This document shows positions 43,971-57,148 of a DNA stretch of 64,000 nt, piece after piece. The notes below the pieces were generated by a model. It worked only from the letters and a program-made list of their open reading frames with translations. It did not search any database and was not told the origin of the DNA. Each line of letters opens with the position of its first letter. Within the stretch, counting starts at the first letter, position 1. The stretch is from Knoxdaviesia capensis (Eukaryota; Ascomycota; Sordariomycetes; Microascales; Gondwanamycetaceae), in NCBI GenBank assembly GCA_001510575.1, contig LNGK01000008.1, forward strand, positions 1,686,340-1,750,339, given 5' to 3'. A program made the position numbers and the translations under genes.

Positions 43971-46332
43971 TTGAAGGTAAGTATTCTACAGTCGAGAGCT
44001 GGATTGGCTCCTGATGTGAGACATCGTACGTAGGTTTGAACGAGACTGTGTTGCAGCCATTGTATGTAACTGTACTGTATACACTATGCATGTCCTCTTC
44101 TTATTCTTCCCTTTGGATCGCCGTCCGCTGACTGTCAGAACATGGCCCCCGTTGCCGTCGCCCTTTAAGGGAGGGCTTTTACTTCTTCCAATCTATTCTC
44201 TTCTTTCACTTACACCGTGCCAGGTCCGAGCTTGCGAAACGAAACTTCCCCGTCTGTGCCTGTAGTCGCACACGTTTAAGACGTACACACACCACGCCTT
44301 TGAGCAACAGTTTCTCCCTGGTGTCCGGCTTGTCCACAGAGGTACATATTCAGGTTGGACGTAAGGATATTCACGATGAGAAGAAGGAAAGAAAGAAAGA
44401 AAAAAAATACCCCTCTCGATCCGGTGACACCCTCAACGAGCTCAGTCCTGTCTCCCTTGCGTTGGTGGAGTGAGAAGTGCTGGACCGGCCTACCCGTATC
44501 CCGGATACAGCCCCCAGGGCAGACAAAACAGAAGAATGCTTCCAAGTTCCACCCCGTTCCAATCACTTCCGCCAAGCTCCACGTTTAGTGCCGCAGTATG
44601 ATGGCGGCGTGATGTTTTGCTGCCGGGTCTGCGGAGCTCGCATCTTCTCTCGCTGAGATCGGTTGCCGACGTGAGTTGGCGAAGCGTTGGGTCCTATCTG
44701 GTTTTCAGCCCTGTCTGGAAGTTCACCGCTAGCGAACACGTTTTTTTGTTCTTTGCCCTGTTTGTTTCTTAGAAAGAGAAGTCGTCGTCGGGTTACGTGG
44801 AGATAGCAGAAACGGCTGGAGCGCGAGACGATCATCGGTGGGAACAAAAGAGGACCGACACTGTACTGTACACACCCCTCGGAGATGGAATGCGGTGGAA
44901 GTCGACAATGGGAGCTGATGATCTTTTTTCTCTCTCTCTCTCTGACGCAAGCTGTTGTTGGTTGCTTCTGGCCCCAGCCACACCCAACCATCAGTCGCCG
45001 ATCAGGTAGTGAGAAGCCCACCGCACCCACCCACCCACTCACATCAACACACACCGATAATCTCATTCCAGGATCCCGCTTCGTGACAGTGCTGCTTGTT
45101 AATTTGTTAATTATTATAGTGGCTACCCTATACCGGAGATTCAAACAAACGCATACACACACAACATTCCGCTGATCGCATGCACCCCTATGGAGCTAGA
45201 CATCACTTCCATCTGTTCTTCAGCTGGCTTTGTTGTCCCATACATTCGGATATAGCCGCGAGACCTCAAGTGCGCAATCGCGGCTTTTTCTTGCTGTGTG
45301 GCTATCATTTGCCATCACGAGGGTTCTCGAAAAATGAAATAAAATTTTTAACGAGTCAGGGAAAGAGAAATTTCCCGGTCTCCTCTTCCAGTAAGATATA
45401 AAACAACCGTGAGCATGTGCTTTTTGGGGAAAGGGAGGCGTGCATGTCCGGTATGGATTGTATCTGTATGTAAGTGCAGTGGTGTATGAGGCGAGTAAGG
45501 TGGCGGACTCTAAAGTACTGAACTCTTCCGGTGTGTGTATGCACGCACGGTGACATGGCACTGCGTGTTGTAGATAATTGCCTCTTCATCGGATCTTAGC
45601 CCAGGTACTGCGTGCTGAAACCGTGACAGGCCCATCCAATGTTGGGGACGGGAACGACTAGAAATAGGAGAGCCTAAGGAATTGCCCTTGAATCGTTCGG
45701 TGCTCCACTGCCCAGCTCATAACCCTTTCCGTGCCGACTACTTGGTGTCAATATACCAGTGGATGTCCTGATGTCTGTCCCGGCACGGCATATCCTGCAC
45801 TATCGACATTTGTGGGATGCACGGAACACGAGAGAGTCCAGTAGATTTCAAATAATACTAAGATCAGCGTGGACCACCGCTTTGGCTCGACACCCCGTTA
45901 TCTGCATTCTTTCATTTGCACGGTCCTTGGCGGGAGAACAGTGGGGGAGAGACTTCGACGAGAGATCAACTGACTCACTTGTTCTCGAACTGTTCCAACC
46001 TCCAGCGGAAGTTGCTTGATCCGGTCCTGTGCTTGGCTTCTTTCAGAACACACGTCTGTGCCGATCATCTTAGAGTATGCTGTACTGTACTGTACACACG
46101 CTCACGATGGTGGGAATCGCGGGAGTTTTTTGGGTCACCCTCAGAAATACAGTACAGTAGAGTATCGACCTACCGACCTGCGAGCTTGCAGGGGATGTGT
46201 TTCCTGACGTGTCCCTGGATCCAGCAGTGGCTGGGGCTAGGCCTGGAACAGACGCAGAAACGGTGATCGGCCAGTACACAAGGTGATTAGTATTACTTTC
46301 TAGTATTTTCTTTTTGTCCTTCCAAATCACTG

Positions 46333-46370
46333 CTGTACAGTACTGAACAGTACAGTACTGTACTGTACAG
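46333..46370. repeat. Extended TACTGTAC palindrome cluster
   Basis: This 38-bp stretch is almost entirely built of alternating CTGTACAG and AGTACTG units, opening and closing with CTGTACAG. It can fold into a long imperfect hairpin and is the densest copy of the motif in the window. Confidence 0.8.
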
Positions 46371-46973
46371 TATGCAGTAGTTCACGATGCAAAGAACCAA
46401 CAACAACAAAAGATGGGAAGCTAGGTCGCTCGGCCAGGGATTGTGTTCCCGAGGGATCCCAGCTGGAGCGGGCGGATGGTCCCTCCGCCGGGATAAGCCA
46501 GCAACCAGCCGATCCTTTCTCCGGAGGCGTCAGGTCAATGGCCACAGGTGGCCAACCACCATGATGCCTAGAGATTGAAGCTGGGTGGTTGCACTACACC
46601 TCTTACATCATGTCGGCGTTTGTTTGTAGCATTTCAGCCCCTACACATTTGCATGTGAAATAGATATCTCGTCCCAGACTCGCCTCCCCCTTTCTCATGG
46701 GGATAGATTGGCCACACAGAGAGGAAACAAAAATCCCCGAGGAGTGGTATAAACAGATGAAGAAAGCCGCAGAACCAAGCAAACGGGTCTCCAGGCATTG
46801 ACTCCCATGCATACCCACATCTACGCGAGGAAAGGGTTTGCAAGGTCAGCAAACGCCTGACAGGCAAGAGGATCCCAGTGCTGCACGCTTATTTCTGCAG
46901 CTAAATTAGCCGGATAGAAAGGTATTTTGTAAGTGAGATGCAGATCACTTCGCCCAGAAAATGCGCAGGTTGG

Positions 46974-47007
46974 CCAGTGCCAGTGCCAGTGCCAGTGCCA
47001 GTGCCAT
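46974..47007. repeat. (CAGTGC)n hexanucleotide minisatellite
   Basis: Five to six tandem copies of CAGTGC. Read in frame it would give Gly-Thr or Val-Pro repeats, but no gene surrounds it. Confidence 0.85.
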
Positions 47008-50000
47008 TGTTTAGTTTTTTATTCCTGGTCTTGGCCTGGGGGGTTTTTTTTCGCCGCCAGAGCGGAGAGAGGGGGAAGAGGTGCAGGAGAAAAGAAAAAG
47101 AAAGATCGCATGCAGGACGGCCGACGAGGCCCTGTCCAGCTGAAGTTAGGGCTCCGACTAAGAAACCCAAAGAATTCCCACTTCAGGCGAATCGTCGGGT
47201 GGGAAAGTCCCGGGAGGGTTACAGTCTGGGCCGGTTGTGCAAAAAAGACCGACGGTGATCTTTGAGAGGGTGGCTTTGTACGTAAGATACGGAGAATGCC
47301 TCATATCAGACAATCCAGCAGAGAGAGCAGAACACGTCCAACAGCACTATCACTTAGGTGTATCACATTGGGCCTCAACATGAGAGCATATATGAGGCCA
47401 GAGGACAGAAGACTGATCAGGAGAGAGAAGATGCGAGAAAGTGAGAGAACTGCAGGGAAAAAGGAAACCTGGGCCAGCAAAAGGAAGTCTACTGAGAAAA
47501 AGAAAGCACGCAGGCCAACGAAGCGAAGGCAAATACAGGATGAGGAGAAGGGGGGACGAAGCAGGAGCAACATGATGCATATTGGCGTCTAAGACTTTCG
47601 GTTTCTCTTTCTTGATCGTGTTCTTTTTTCTCTCGGGTTAGCCTCCTTTTCTTTCCTTTTTTCCGTCTCCTCTTCGTCGCTCTCTTCCCACTCCTCCGTG
47701 CTTCTTCTTCCTTCTGGCCATCCCTGTTGGAGATGTTTCACTCGGTGGGTTTACATCCTACACCCCCCCTTCTTCTTTGTTCTCGTCCACTCGAAAAAAA
47801 AGAAAAGAAAAAAGAAAACTCACAAAAAAAAAAGAAATAGGGAAGAAGTGTCTCTGATCCGAGGCCTGTCTCTCGGGCATGGCGAACTAACCACCACGTC
47901 CACCTTTGTTTTTTCCTCTGTTCCTTTTGATGGCTGGCCAGTGAGAACGCAGGATGCAAGGTGAGATACGCCGAGAGGGAGAGACAGCTTGATTCTAGGA
48001 TTCTAGGGGAGGAGAAACGAGATGGGGGAGAAAGGCCCCCCAATGGAAAAGAAAGAGACACAGGCTGGAGGGAAGCTGGTCGAAAGGCCTCGCGATCGGT
48101 ATGAGAGGTCAGGTGGGGAGAATGGCTTAGGACATTGTGAGTGAGCACGGCGGCGGGGTCTGCGCTATTTCATTATGTGCAGTACAGACATTACATGTAA
48201 TATGGACGAGTGTATCGTGACTCGTGAGCTTGAGGCCCGTGCCAGTCATCTATTGTCCGGTGGGCGGTCATTATACCAGCCCGTCACTCACAGAATCTTC
48301 GAGGATATGTCCGGCCTGCAGGATAGCCCTAGAGATAAAAAACCCGAACTGAGAGAGAAAGAAAAAGGAAACCCCAAGTCAGGCCGTACCACTGAAGTGG
48401 CCCAAGAAACCCAGCGATAGAAAAAGAAAAAAGAAAGTTAAAAAAAGAATTAAAAAAAAAAGTAAAAAAAAAAAAAAAGGAAAAGAAACATCCCCGGAGA
48501 GGGGGAACCGTCCCTGTCAGTTCCCTTCCCTCCTCCGTCCACTCGCGGTCTCGTCCCAGCTGAAACCCGTCCGGATATCACTCGAGCCGTGAAGAAGAAA
48601 ACACCGGGCAGACTCCAGTACTCCAGTAGGTAGAGGCTGGGGACGGTTAGAGGTGGGAGTGGTGGTGAGTGTGTGTGTGTGCATGTTGCTGGCGTTTCCT
48701 TTCTTTTTCCTCTTTTTTCCCTTTCTGTTGTTGCTGTTTCTCCGTTGGCTTGGGCGGTGGTCCATTCTGTTGATAAATCCGGGGTTGTACAGCTTTTTTA
48801 ATATACGAGTACCGGCGTGTTATACGTCGGTCTGGGCAGTATCCGCTCGATGGATCATGTTTTATTCCTCCGCACTTCAATGCGCGCATGAGAAGGAACG
48901 GCGGAGAGTGTGGGCCACATCGCGATGGCATTGGAGTACCAGACAGACACCGGCATCCTCACTGTCAAGAGTGTGCTGTGTGACTTGTTTCTTGGTTGCT
49001 CTAGCTTCTCTTATCTCTTGGGCTTTCCCATCCACACCCACACACGCCGCTCGTAGGTTCGTCACACGGTCACACACACACGACCGCACACAGACATTGG
49101 TCCTGAAAAGGTTCGCTGTACAACGTGAAAGACATGGTTCTGAGGGGGGGAAAATGATTTTTTTTGGAGGATTTTCTTTTTGCCTGTTAGGCCGTGGTGG
49201 TACAAACGCCCCCCCTCTCGTCTTCCCAAAACCCGGATGTGGGAAAGAGAGAGGGAGGGGCTGTTGTCAGGCATCACCGCTGCTACTGGTGCCAGGATTG
49301 GAAGGATTTGGCTTCTCAGACCCAAGAACCAGGGATACAAGATTGTTTTGTGTTTGTTGTGGCAGGTCTGGGCCTGTAGGATGCGTCAGAAAGAAGAAGA
49401 AAAGACTGCGTGGGGAGGGGAGGGAAGCCCGACTTTCGTATCACTTCTCTCCCCTTTTTATGTGTGTGTCACTATCTTCTAGAAATTGAAAAGTACTTGC
49501 GAAAAAGCCATCTGATCGGAAGTTCTACTAGGAGAGAAAGTCCCGGCGAACGAGAGGGAGTCTTGGTGGGAGGAAATAGGCTCTATGTCAGATCGTCGCT
49601 GGGGCTCTCTCTCTGTTCGCCTGTAACTTGGTTTTTTTCTTTAAATAAATAAATAAAATAAAATACGATAAAATCAATGCTGGCCCAGTGTAAATTTGGG
49701 GAAATACAGTGGAAGAGGAGATGGGAGGACCCGTTCCAGCTGCATCTTTGTGCGAGAGATGCAAGATACGCGCCGCCGCGGATGTAAGGGCGAGGCGTGT
49801 GCCCTCTCTCAGCCTCTTTTTGTCGTTGGGGGGTGACTTGTAATATTTTCATTTCTTTTACGTTTGTATGGCAATCTCATCCCTCTGTTATGCGCGGAGA
49901 GTTGTCATGCACTTTAAAGTATGTCCGAGCAGCAGATGGACTGTGTGTAAAACAGAAGAAACAAACAGGTGAGACGAAGGAGATATAAATCCCCGATCGA

Positions 50001-53000
50001 GGGATGGAGACGAGATGAACGGACAGGCCGGAGAAAGCGCGTGCATGCATGCATTCTCTCGCTTTTCTCCGCTTCCCTTGTCATTACTGTTTTTGGGTAG
50101 CTAACGGCGTTGTTCATATCTGCCTGTGATATGCAGCCACAGGCAAAGTGCCGGCTTGGACAACAGAGAGAGCGGGGCAAGAAAGAGCTTGAGGGCGAGC
50201 AGAGGGCCAGGTGATGCGGTCTAGGCGGTGTGGTGGTGTACGGCTGCTTTGTGGTTCAGCTTGGCCGGTCGTAGCAGGTACATGAGGGTGCATCTGGGAT
50301 AGGGAGAGATCCGGACTTGTGATGCAACTCTGGAACAGCCAAAGGCCGGAAGACCGCAAGATACTGGGTGTACCCGCGGGCAGCGAACGCCAACGGAGCC
50401 AGACAGACAGGCACACAGACAGGTACCCTGGTCGACGTTTCCACGGGTCACGGCTATTCCCAGACGGGAGTCTGCACGGACATGGTAAGCGAGCCAGAGT
50501 TCAGGGCGGGTGTTGTCGCCCTTTGTATGTGCGTGTGTGTGGTGGTCCTTCCGACGACGGTTACCGCATTTGAACATTGTTTCCACTTCGAACACTCCAG
50601 ACTCTCTGCGGGCTCTTCAGCCATGGCAAGGCCCCCTGTGCGATGCCGGACTTATGTGAGTCCTGGATAGTACTGGTGAACATATGTGCATATTGCGGTG
50701 TGTGTGTGTCTGCGTCTGATGAAGACGACAGAGAAGGGGGGGAGAAATGACAAAAAAAAAGATAAAATCCTCGGTCCTACAAGAAGAAACAAAACGACCA
50801 AGCTCAGCGCTCCGGGAATGTGGTTGGGCAGGTCGGTAAAAGTGCATGTCTCACCCACAACGTCAGCGTCTCGACTCCGAGCACCGGGTTCAGGTTGTCT
50901 TGGAGGGTGGCGAAGGGGAGGGAGAAGAGAAGGGGGAAAGCTGTCCTTCTCCAAGAGGGTAGCCGGATGATAAACATGAATAAAATAATAATAATAAAGA
51001 AATAAAAAAGAAGTTAATTAAAAATTATAGAAAAAAAAGCAATGAATGGAGCCAGGCCAGCGAAATCTCGCATCCCGTGGCTCTGGGCGGCTAACCGGCC
51101 CACACCACGAAGGAGCTACCAGAACGAGACAGGCGTGCAACTCTGTATCTGCATCCTTTCCCGACATGCCCAAGCATGGCAAACTGGCACGGATCCAAAA
51201 GCACGTTGATCACGAACATAATCACAGAGCAGCCAAGAGAGAGGGAGACACAGAGGAGACAAGGCAGCACAGATCCAGGGTGGTCGATTTGCCCTTTTTT
51301 TTCTTTTTTTTTCGGCGGTTCAACTGGAAAAATAGGCACAGTCTGATACCCCGGATATAAACTTTACTCCGGAGCAAGGGCAGGCGGCCAGGCCGGCGAT
51401 GTGTTGCATGCAGCGTGTGCAGATTGTGTGTGTGTGTGTGTTGAGGCGCTGGCTGGATATATGTGACAACGCACGTTTATAGTGACAACTTGACAGCCAC
51501 ACCAACAGATTAAAAAAAGAAGACACCTCCTGGATTCTCGCGGGCTTCCCTCTAAACAAGGCGAACAATGAAGGCAGAACCATAAGACTGGCCCGGGCTT
51601 GTATCGCGTCCCGACTACAGTTCACTATAGAAGCGCCATGCAGCGGAGATTCGGGCGGATAGCTCACTACGAGAGGGACAACACGCTCATACTCCGGACA
51701 TGGGGGGGGTGGGAAGATGCAGTGTGTTCTTGGAGCCATTGTTCGCCGTCTGAGTGGACGGAGACAGCAAAAAGGAAGCAGAGGGCCCAGAGACGAAAGA
51801 GGAGGGTCGTGTGGCGTCCGCCCTGGTCACTTTCTGCTTTCTTTTTTTGTTTTTTTGTTTTGTGAGAACCATCCAACGAAACAGCCCAGACTGTGTCCTG
51901 CTCCTCGTTCTCTCTCGCTGCTCTCGCCTGTCCCGTCTAATCTCTATAGCCAAGCACACAAACATCGGTACCGAAGGATTGGAAGGGGGGACGAGGGCCA
52001 CGGATCTACGGGGATCCGAGACACTAGCAAGCCAGCCCGCCTGAAAAAAAAAAGAAACATCTAATAATATGTGAAAAGAAATATCCAGAACTGGCGTATT
52101 GCTTTACCCAGATTCCGAGCCGGGGTCCTTGGGAAGGGAGCGAGGGAGAGAGGGAGTGAGGATGAAAAAGGGTCTCTGGAGCTCTACTGGTGGTGTATGT
52201 TCGAGGGACATAACGCGTGGGAGTTTTCTTGCGTCTCTCGCTTCTTCAACGCCCTGCACAGAGAGGGAGATTGTGAAGGAAAAGGCCCCCAAAGGACATC
52301 ATGAGAAGGGAGGGGGAAACATAACGAGAGATAGAGGGGAGAGGATAGACACGCCACATGTTAGGAACGCATGTTTCTTTTTCTTTCTTTCTTTTTTCTT
52401 CCCTTTTTTTCTTTCTGGGTTTGTTTCTTTTTTGGGGTAATTTAGTTGGTTTACCAGACTTTCACGGTTGTTTTGGGGGGGTGTTCTTTTTCTTCAGGTG
52501 AACAGTGTCTGTCTTCGGTGACGCCGATACTCTCCAGGAGTCAATACCGCATACCGACAACCTCTCCCAGATATCTCCGGCTCCAAACAGTGCAGTCCGG
52601 AGACACAGATCTGCTGAGGGAGGCCATGTCAGCTGAAAAAGGGCCTTAGGAAAAGGACCAAGCCACTTAAAACCAGCGACGAAAAAAAAAAAAAAATTCC
52701 TGAGACATCCGGCCACACACACCACCACTTACTCTTCTGCTCACCTTTTGTTTCTATCAGGTCGCTATATCGCACTCCAGATATGCGGAGGCCGAGGTAT
52801 GTTCGCAGATGGAGGTTTTTTTTTTTTTCGTGCCGGCGCCCGTTGCCGGAAACCCGGACTTCAGGGCTCTGGTGGATATCTCGCTTTGCTCCGGGAGGGG
52901 GATGGCCGGGTGTGTGTGTGTGTGTGTGTGTTTCGTTGCTCCAGCTGAGGTCTAAAACACCCAAGAAACGTACACGGCAGCCTCTTCCAGCTCGCAAGTC

Positions 53001-54505
53001 ACTTTCCGTTTTCTTGGACTAGGCGCGCGCACAACGCGGCATCTTAGTCCCGCGGTGGGCCCGGCATCTTCGGCCGTCTAGGCGGAGAGCGCCCTAAGCC
53101 ACGTTTACGGCCCAAGAAGAGAAAAATAAAAACAAAAAAAAGAAAAAAAAAAGGAAAGAAAGGAAAACACGAAATCAACGAAAGTCCTTAGCCTGACGAG
53201 TTGATTACCTGTTTGGTAGTAATGCACCTTTTTCTGTTGTTTTCCGGTGCCTCGCTTTACTGGAACTTCGTGCTCAAATTCCCAACGCTGTAGGCCCGGG
53301 TGCCGCGTCCCCGGTCTCCGGTAAGGGAGAGAAAACCCGCCCCCGCCCCCCTCTTTCTCTCGCTGGATTTCCCGATGCCCCGTCCGTGGGATGATTCCAT
53401 GAGGTGAGCGTGTGTTTCTGGGAAAAAAAACCCACGCATGTAACTTTTTCAAAGCATCAAATCCACGGAGCTGGGAAGCGGGTATTTTCCGGGCTTCCCC
53501 AGCTGAGATAACACACATCCAACCACCAGATCCCGCAGCATTTAGATCGGATGACGGTTAACGGATGAGGAGACTGAGAGACATGGTATGACAGTGGAGC
53601 TTCGCATACGATATATACAGTACACTCTCGTTGTTTTAGCTTCAAAACTTCACTGGGCGATTTTCTGGTTGTCTGAATCAAAAAGACACAAAGCTGTGCC
53701 TTCTTCCAGCCGCGCCTGGCTTGTATCCGCCCCCTTCCTTTCGTGACTTTCCAGCTTTGCGATGCCGTGATTTTGCCAGCAGTATGCAGCCCGCGCCACA
53801 GAACTCTCCATTCGACGTTGCTGGCAGAGGACTCTCTCTCTGGCTGCGCTCGTTCTAGTTGGTAGAACAAAAGAATCACACAGAGATCGAGGTCTAAGCC
53901 TAGAATGGAGAAACCCGGCAGAGTCGCTGATATGTGCGGCACGTTGAGAGAGAGAAAGAGAGGCTAGGCGAAGAAATCCCGTGCCGCGTTTCGGTTCACA
54001 GCCTCAACCTTCCGCGGTGGGTGATCTATCATTCTTCGGCGCCTGCTTTGCCACGTCGATTATCTCCTAATATAGAGAGAGACATGGGCGATCACAGGAA
54101 TTAGAGGTACATCACGCGGGAACAGCGGCGGGAGTTCTAAGAACAAGGAAATGGAATTTCTCCAGAAAAAGACGGAAAAGTGAGAGGGATATCATAGTAG
54201 ATCCCGACTGAATGTCAATAATACAAGAGAAAGAAAAGCAAGATGCTGCAAAAAAAAAACACCCCTCCAAGGCCCATTCGGCCCAATATGAACATGTACT
54301 CTTCACCAACAGGAATGTTGGTGACGCTCCGTCGCGGAATGCTTCACGTCACTGTGTTCCAGTCTCCTTCGTATTACTTGCTCCCACCACCACCTAAAGC
54401 CGCCGGCCGATTGCGCAACTCATACATCACTTGCACACTTGGTTCTCTGGCAAGAGGAGAATCCGGAGCCGCAAAAAACAGCCGATGTGGTCAACCCCCG
54501 AGAAC

Positions 54506-56281
54506 TCACGCCTTCTTCGCAACCTTGGCAGCAGCGCCCTTGGGCGTAGCCAGCCCAGCGTACACGGCAACGGCAACCACGGCAATACCGGTAGCGCCCA
54601 TCGCATACGCCGCCTCACGGCCGGCCCACCAGTACACGCTGGTGAACAGCACAGGGCCGAGTCCACGGCCCAGCTGGCCCCAGCTGCGCAGCGTTCCGAG
54701 CTTGCTGCCGCGCTCCTGCGCGCCGGCCTCGAAGCTGCTGAGCGCGTTGAGGCCCGTGACCACGGTCGCCGAGGTCACCGCCAGACAGGTCGCGGCAGCG
54801 TACAGGCCGCCAACGGTGGAGATGCGGCTCAGCAGGCCAAAGGCGGCCAGGCAGGCAATCACGCCGACGCGCACGGAGACCAGCGGCGGGAGACGGCGGG
54901 TGACGCCGCCCTGCAGGATCGAGGCGACAAGGCCGACGTAGCCCAGCAGACGGCCGTTCTTGGCGGAGGTGAAGCCGAAGAGGTCGTACGTCATAAACGA
55001 GAGCGACGACTCCATGCCGGAGAAGAACAGCAGGAACACAAAGTGGATGGCGTTGAGCAGGAGGTGCGAGTTCGTCCGCTGCAAGGCTGGAGCAGCAGTC
55101 TTCTCGCCGGAAGACGCAGGCGAGGCCTCAGCCGACCCGTGGGATGCCGCGGCAGATTCTTTGGCGGCAATCGCGGGGTTGGTCTCGGGGAGACACAGGT
55201 AGAGATAGATGGTCTCGGTGACGATCAGGAACAGTGACACGCCGGCGGCAGTGGCAAACGGGTTCGCGGCAATGGTGGGGATGCTCGACAAGTAGGCGCC
55301 AAAGCCGGGGCCAATGGTGAAGGCAATGGAGAAGCAAGCGCCGATGAGCGCCATGGTTGAGCCGCGCGACGCCTCGTCAGAGATGTCGGTGGCCATGGCG
55401 GTGGCCAGCTGCACGTTGCCTTCGGAGAGGCCGCCGACAACGCGCGACGCCACAAAGGTCCGGAAGTCAACGGCGGCCACCCACAGCAGTACAGACAGGA
55501 TGTTGCCCATCATACTGGCCAGGAGCGCCGTGCGGCGGCCGTGGGTATCGGAGAGACGGCCGATCAGCGGCGACGCAATTGCCTGGAGCAAGCTGTTATA
55601 CGGGTGAGAGGCAGGCAGGGTCAGTAAGGAGTCGGCAGTACACAGAGGAACACGTGCAGTGATCGAGGACACCTGACGATCAACATGTACATGTACTTCA
55701 TCCCATGTACCCTGCGGATGTCAGATCCTTCCGGGCCGGACCAGCCCAAAAAAGGAACATGGGATGAAAACGTGACACCCCCCGGACAGCCCTCAACCAT
55801 CAAGGGGTCGACATGGATTGTCCACGTCACCGAAGCCAAGGTCGCCAGCTTCACCCAAGCGAGGCCTCTTGGACTCGCCATATCGGGGGAGATAAGGCAA
55901 GCAACTTACGAGAACAAGCTCCCCAACGCACCGCCCAGCAGGACAATATCATATCGGGAGTCGATTGGTCGGCTGAACGCCTGTTTGTAGTGGTTGAGGT
56001 AGGTCAGAACGGTCTGAAGCAGCGTGTCGGGCGCATCGGGGTCTCCGGCAGCGGCGGGCGCTTCACGATCGCGGTAGAACTCGAGGAGTTTCGGGAAGAG
56101 AGGCAGGATGAAGGTGAAGGAGATCTAACGAGACATTCGGTGCTGATGTTAGTCACGCACATGTGTGTGTCAAACGATCCAGGGGCGTCAGGAGACATCA
56201 TCCTACCAAGTCAAGCAGAAGAGATATGGCAATGACTCTCAGCACACGCTTTTGCGTGCTACGGTCGACTTGAGAAGTCAT
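54506..56281 (-). CDS. MFS transporter (DHA1/TetA-MFSD10-like)
   Basis: Twelve-helix major facilitator, substrate unknown. Exons 56207-56281, 55910-56124 and 54506-55592 join in phase 0 and phase 2, giving 458 aa. Intron 1 (82 nt) has GTAGGA donor, GACTAAC branch and GTTAG acceptor. Intron 2 (317 nt) has GTAAGT donor and AACAG acceptor. Start MTSQVDRSTQKRVLRVIAISLLLDL leads into helix 1 (ISFTFILPLFPKLLEFY), then a loop of about 45 residues. The MFS motif A GRLSDTHGRRTALL follows helix 2, and SRVVGGLSEGNVQLATA matches helix 4 of the drug:H+ antiporter group. A charged cytosolic loop (AAKESAAASHG...SGEKTAAP) divides the two six-helix halves. Proximity to proteins of unknown role gives no substrate clue. 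MFSD10-like is my best family guess. Confidence 0.85.
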
Positions 56282-57148
56282 AGCTGGGTTTGGAAGATCA
56301 GGAAGGCCGGGAGATATTGGAGTCGAGATGATGTTTGGTCTCAGGTTGGTGGGATGATTTCACCCGAGTCGTAAGATTAGGGAGGGGTTAAGGAGCAGAG
56401 GAATGGAGGTCAAGGAGCTGAGACAGTTGTGGCCAGCAGTCAAGGAATATGGTGTAGACGAAATGCGAGAGAGCGAGAGAGACGCGGAATAGGTTGGACA
56501 AGGACGGATAAGAACAGAAGCGCACAAGAAGCACGGAGAATATACAAGAGGTCCGAATGAAGAGAGAGAACGACAGAAAAAAGGGTGAGCATGCGACACA
56601 GCGTCAAGCTGGAAGACAAAGAACCAAAAGCAGAAAACAAGATATATATAACACAAGAAGAAGAGAACAGGTAGATCTAGAAAACACCCAAGAGAAGAAA
56701 AATGGGAAGACGAGGAAGAATCGCAAGAAGCAGAAACAAAAACGAAGCCAGAAACAATCAGAGCTTCGGTATATCGTGATGTTTCTGTGGAGTTTTCGTT
56801 TCAAGCTGATGGCCCGAGCTACTCTGCAGCATCTGATTGGCCGACCGGGGTTTCCCACAGAAACTTCAGGGGGCTTCTGACCAGGGGCGAGATTGGTAAT
56901 TAGGGTTAGGGTTTGCCATCCTGCATAGGGCTGATGCTGGGCTTGGCAGGCACAGATAAGAAACATGGGGAATCCAAAGAGTAAGAAACCGGGTTGGACG
57001 TACAAACTAAGCAGTCCTCCATAAAAAAACAAAACCCAAAATGAAGAGTATCTAGTCAAAAAGCAGGAAGTTCATTTTAAAAAGCTGACCCAAAAAGAAA
57101 ACAACACGGCCAGATTCCACCCTTCTCTCAGCATCCCAGACATCTGAC
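56282..57148. other. Intergenic between MFS and membrane protein genes
   Basis: No gene is seen. Contains two consecutive telomere-type units, TTAGGGTTAGGG, at about 56900-56911. 56,560-56,770 is purine-rich. Confidence 0.5.

Larger units (their letters stand above)
40185..54505. other. 14.3 kb gene desert
   Basis: No frame on either strand has recognisable protein content. The longest frames (for example at 40.99-41.88, 44.56-45.16 and 48.65-49.49 kb) are low-complexity readings of simple sequence. Composition is normal and CpA/TpG are frequent, so it is not a RIP-decayed repeat. It is rich in (AC)n, (GA)n and homopurine tracts: AC at 40653-40671 and 41545-41569, (TTTTA)n at 42080-42103, TG at 48665-48681, 51427-51441 and 52910-52931. 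It also holds repeated TACTGTAC palindromes. It might hold non-coding transcripts or a long regulatory region; none can be shown from sequence alone. Confidence 0.55.

Noticed and set aside
48653..49489. 278-codon plus-strand frame in the gene desert
   Set aside because: The reading starts in a (GT)n and poly-pyrimidine tract giving false Val/Cys and Phe/Leu helices; no conserved content.
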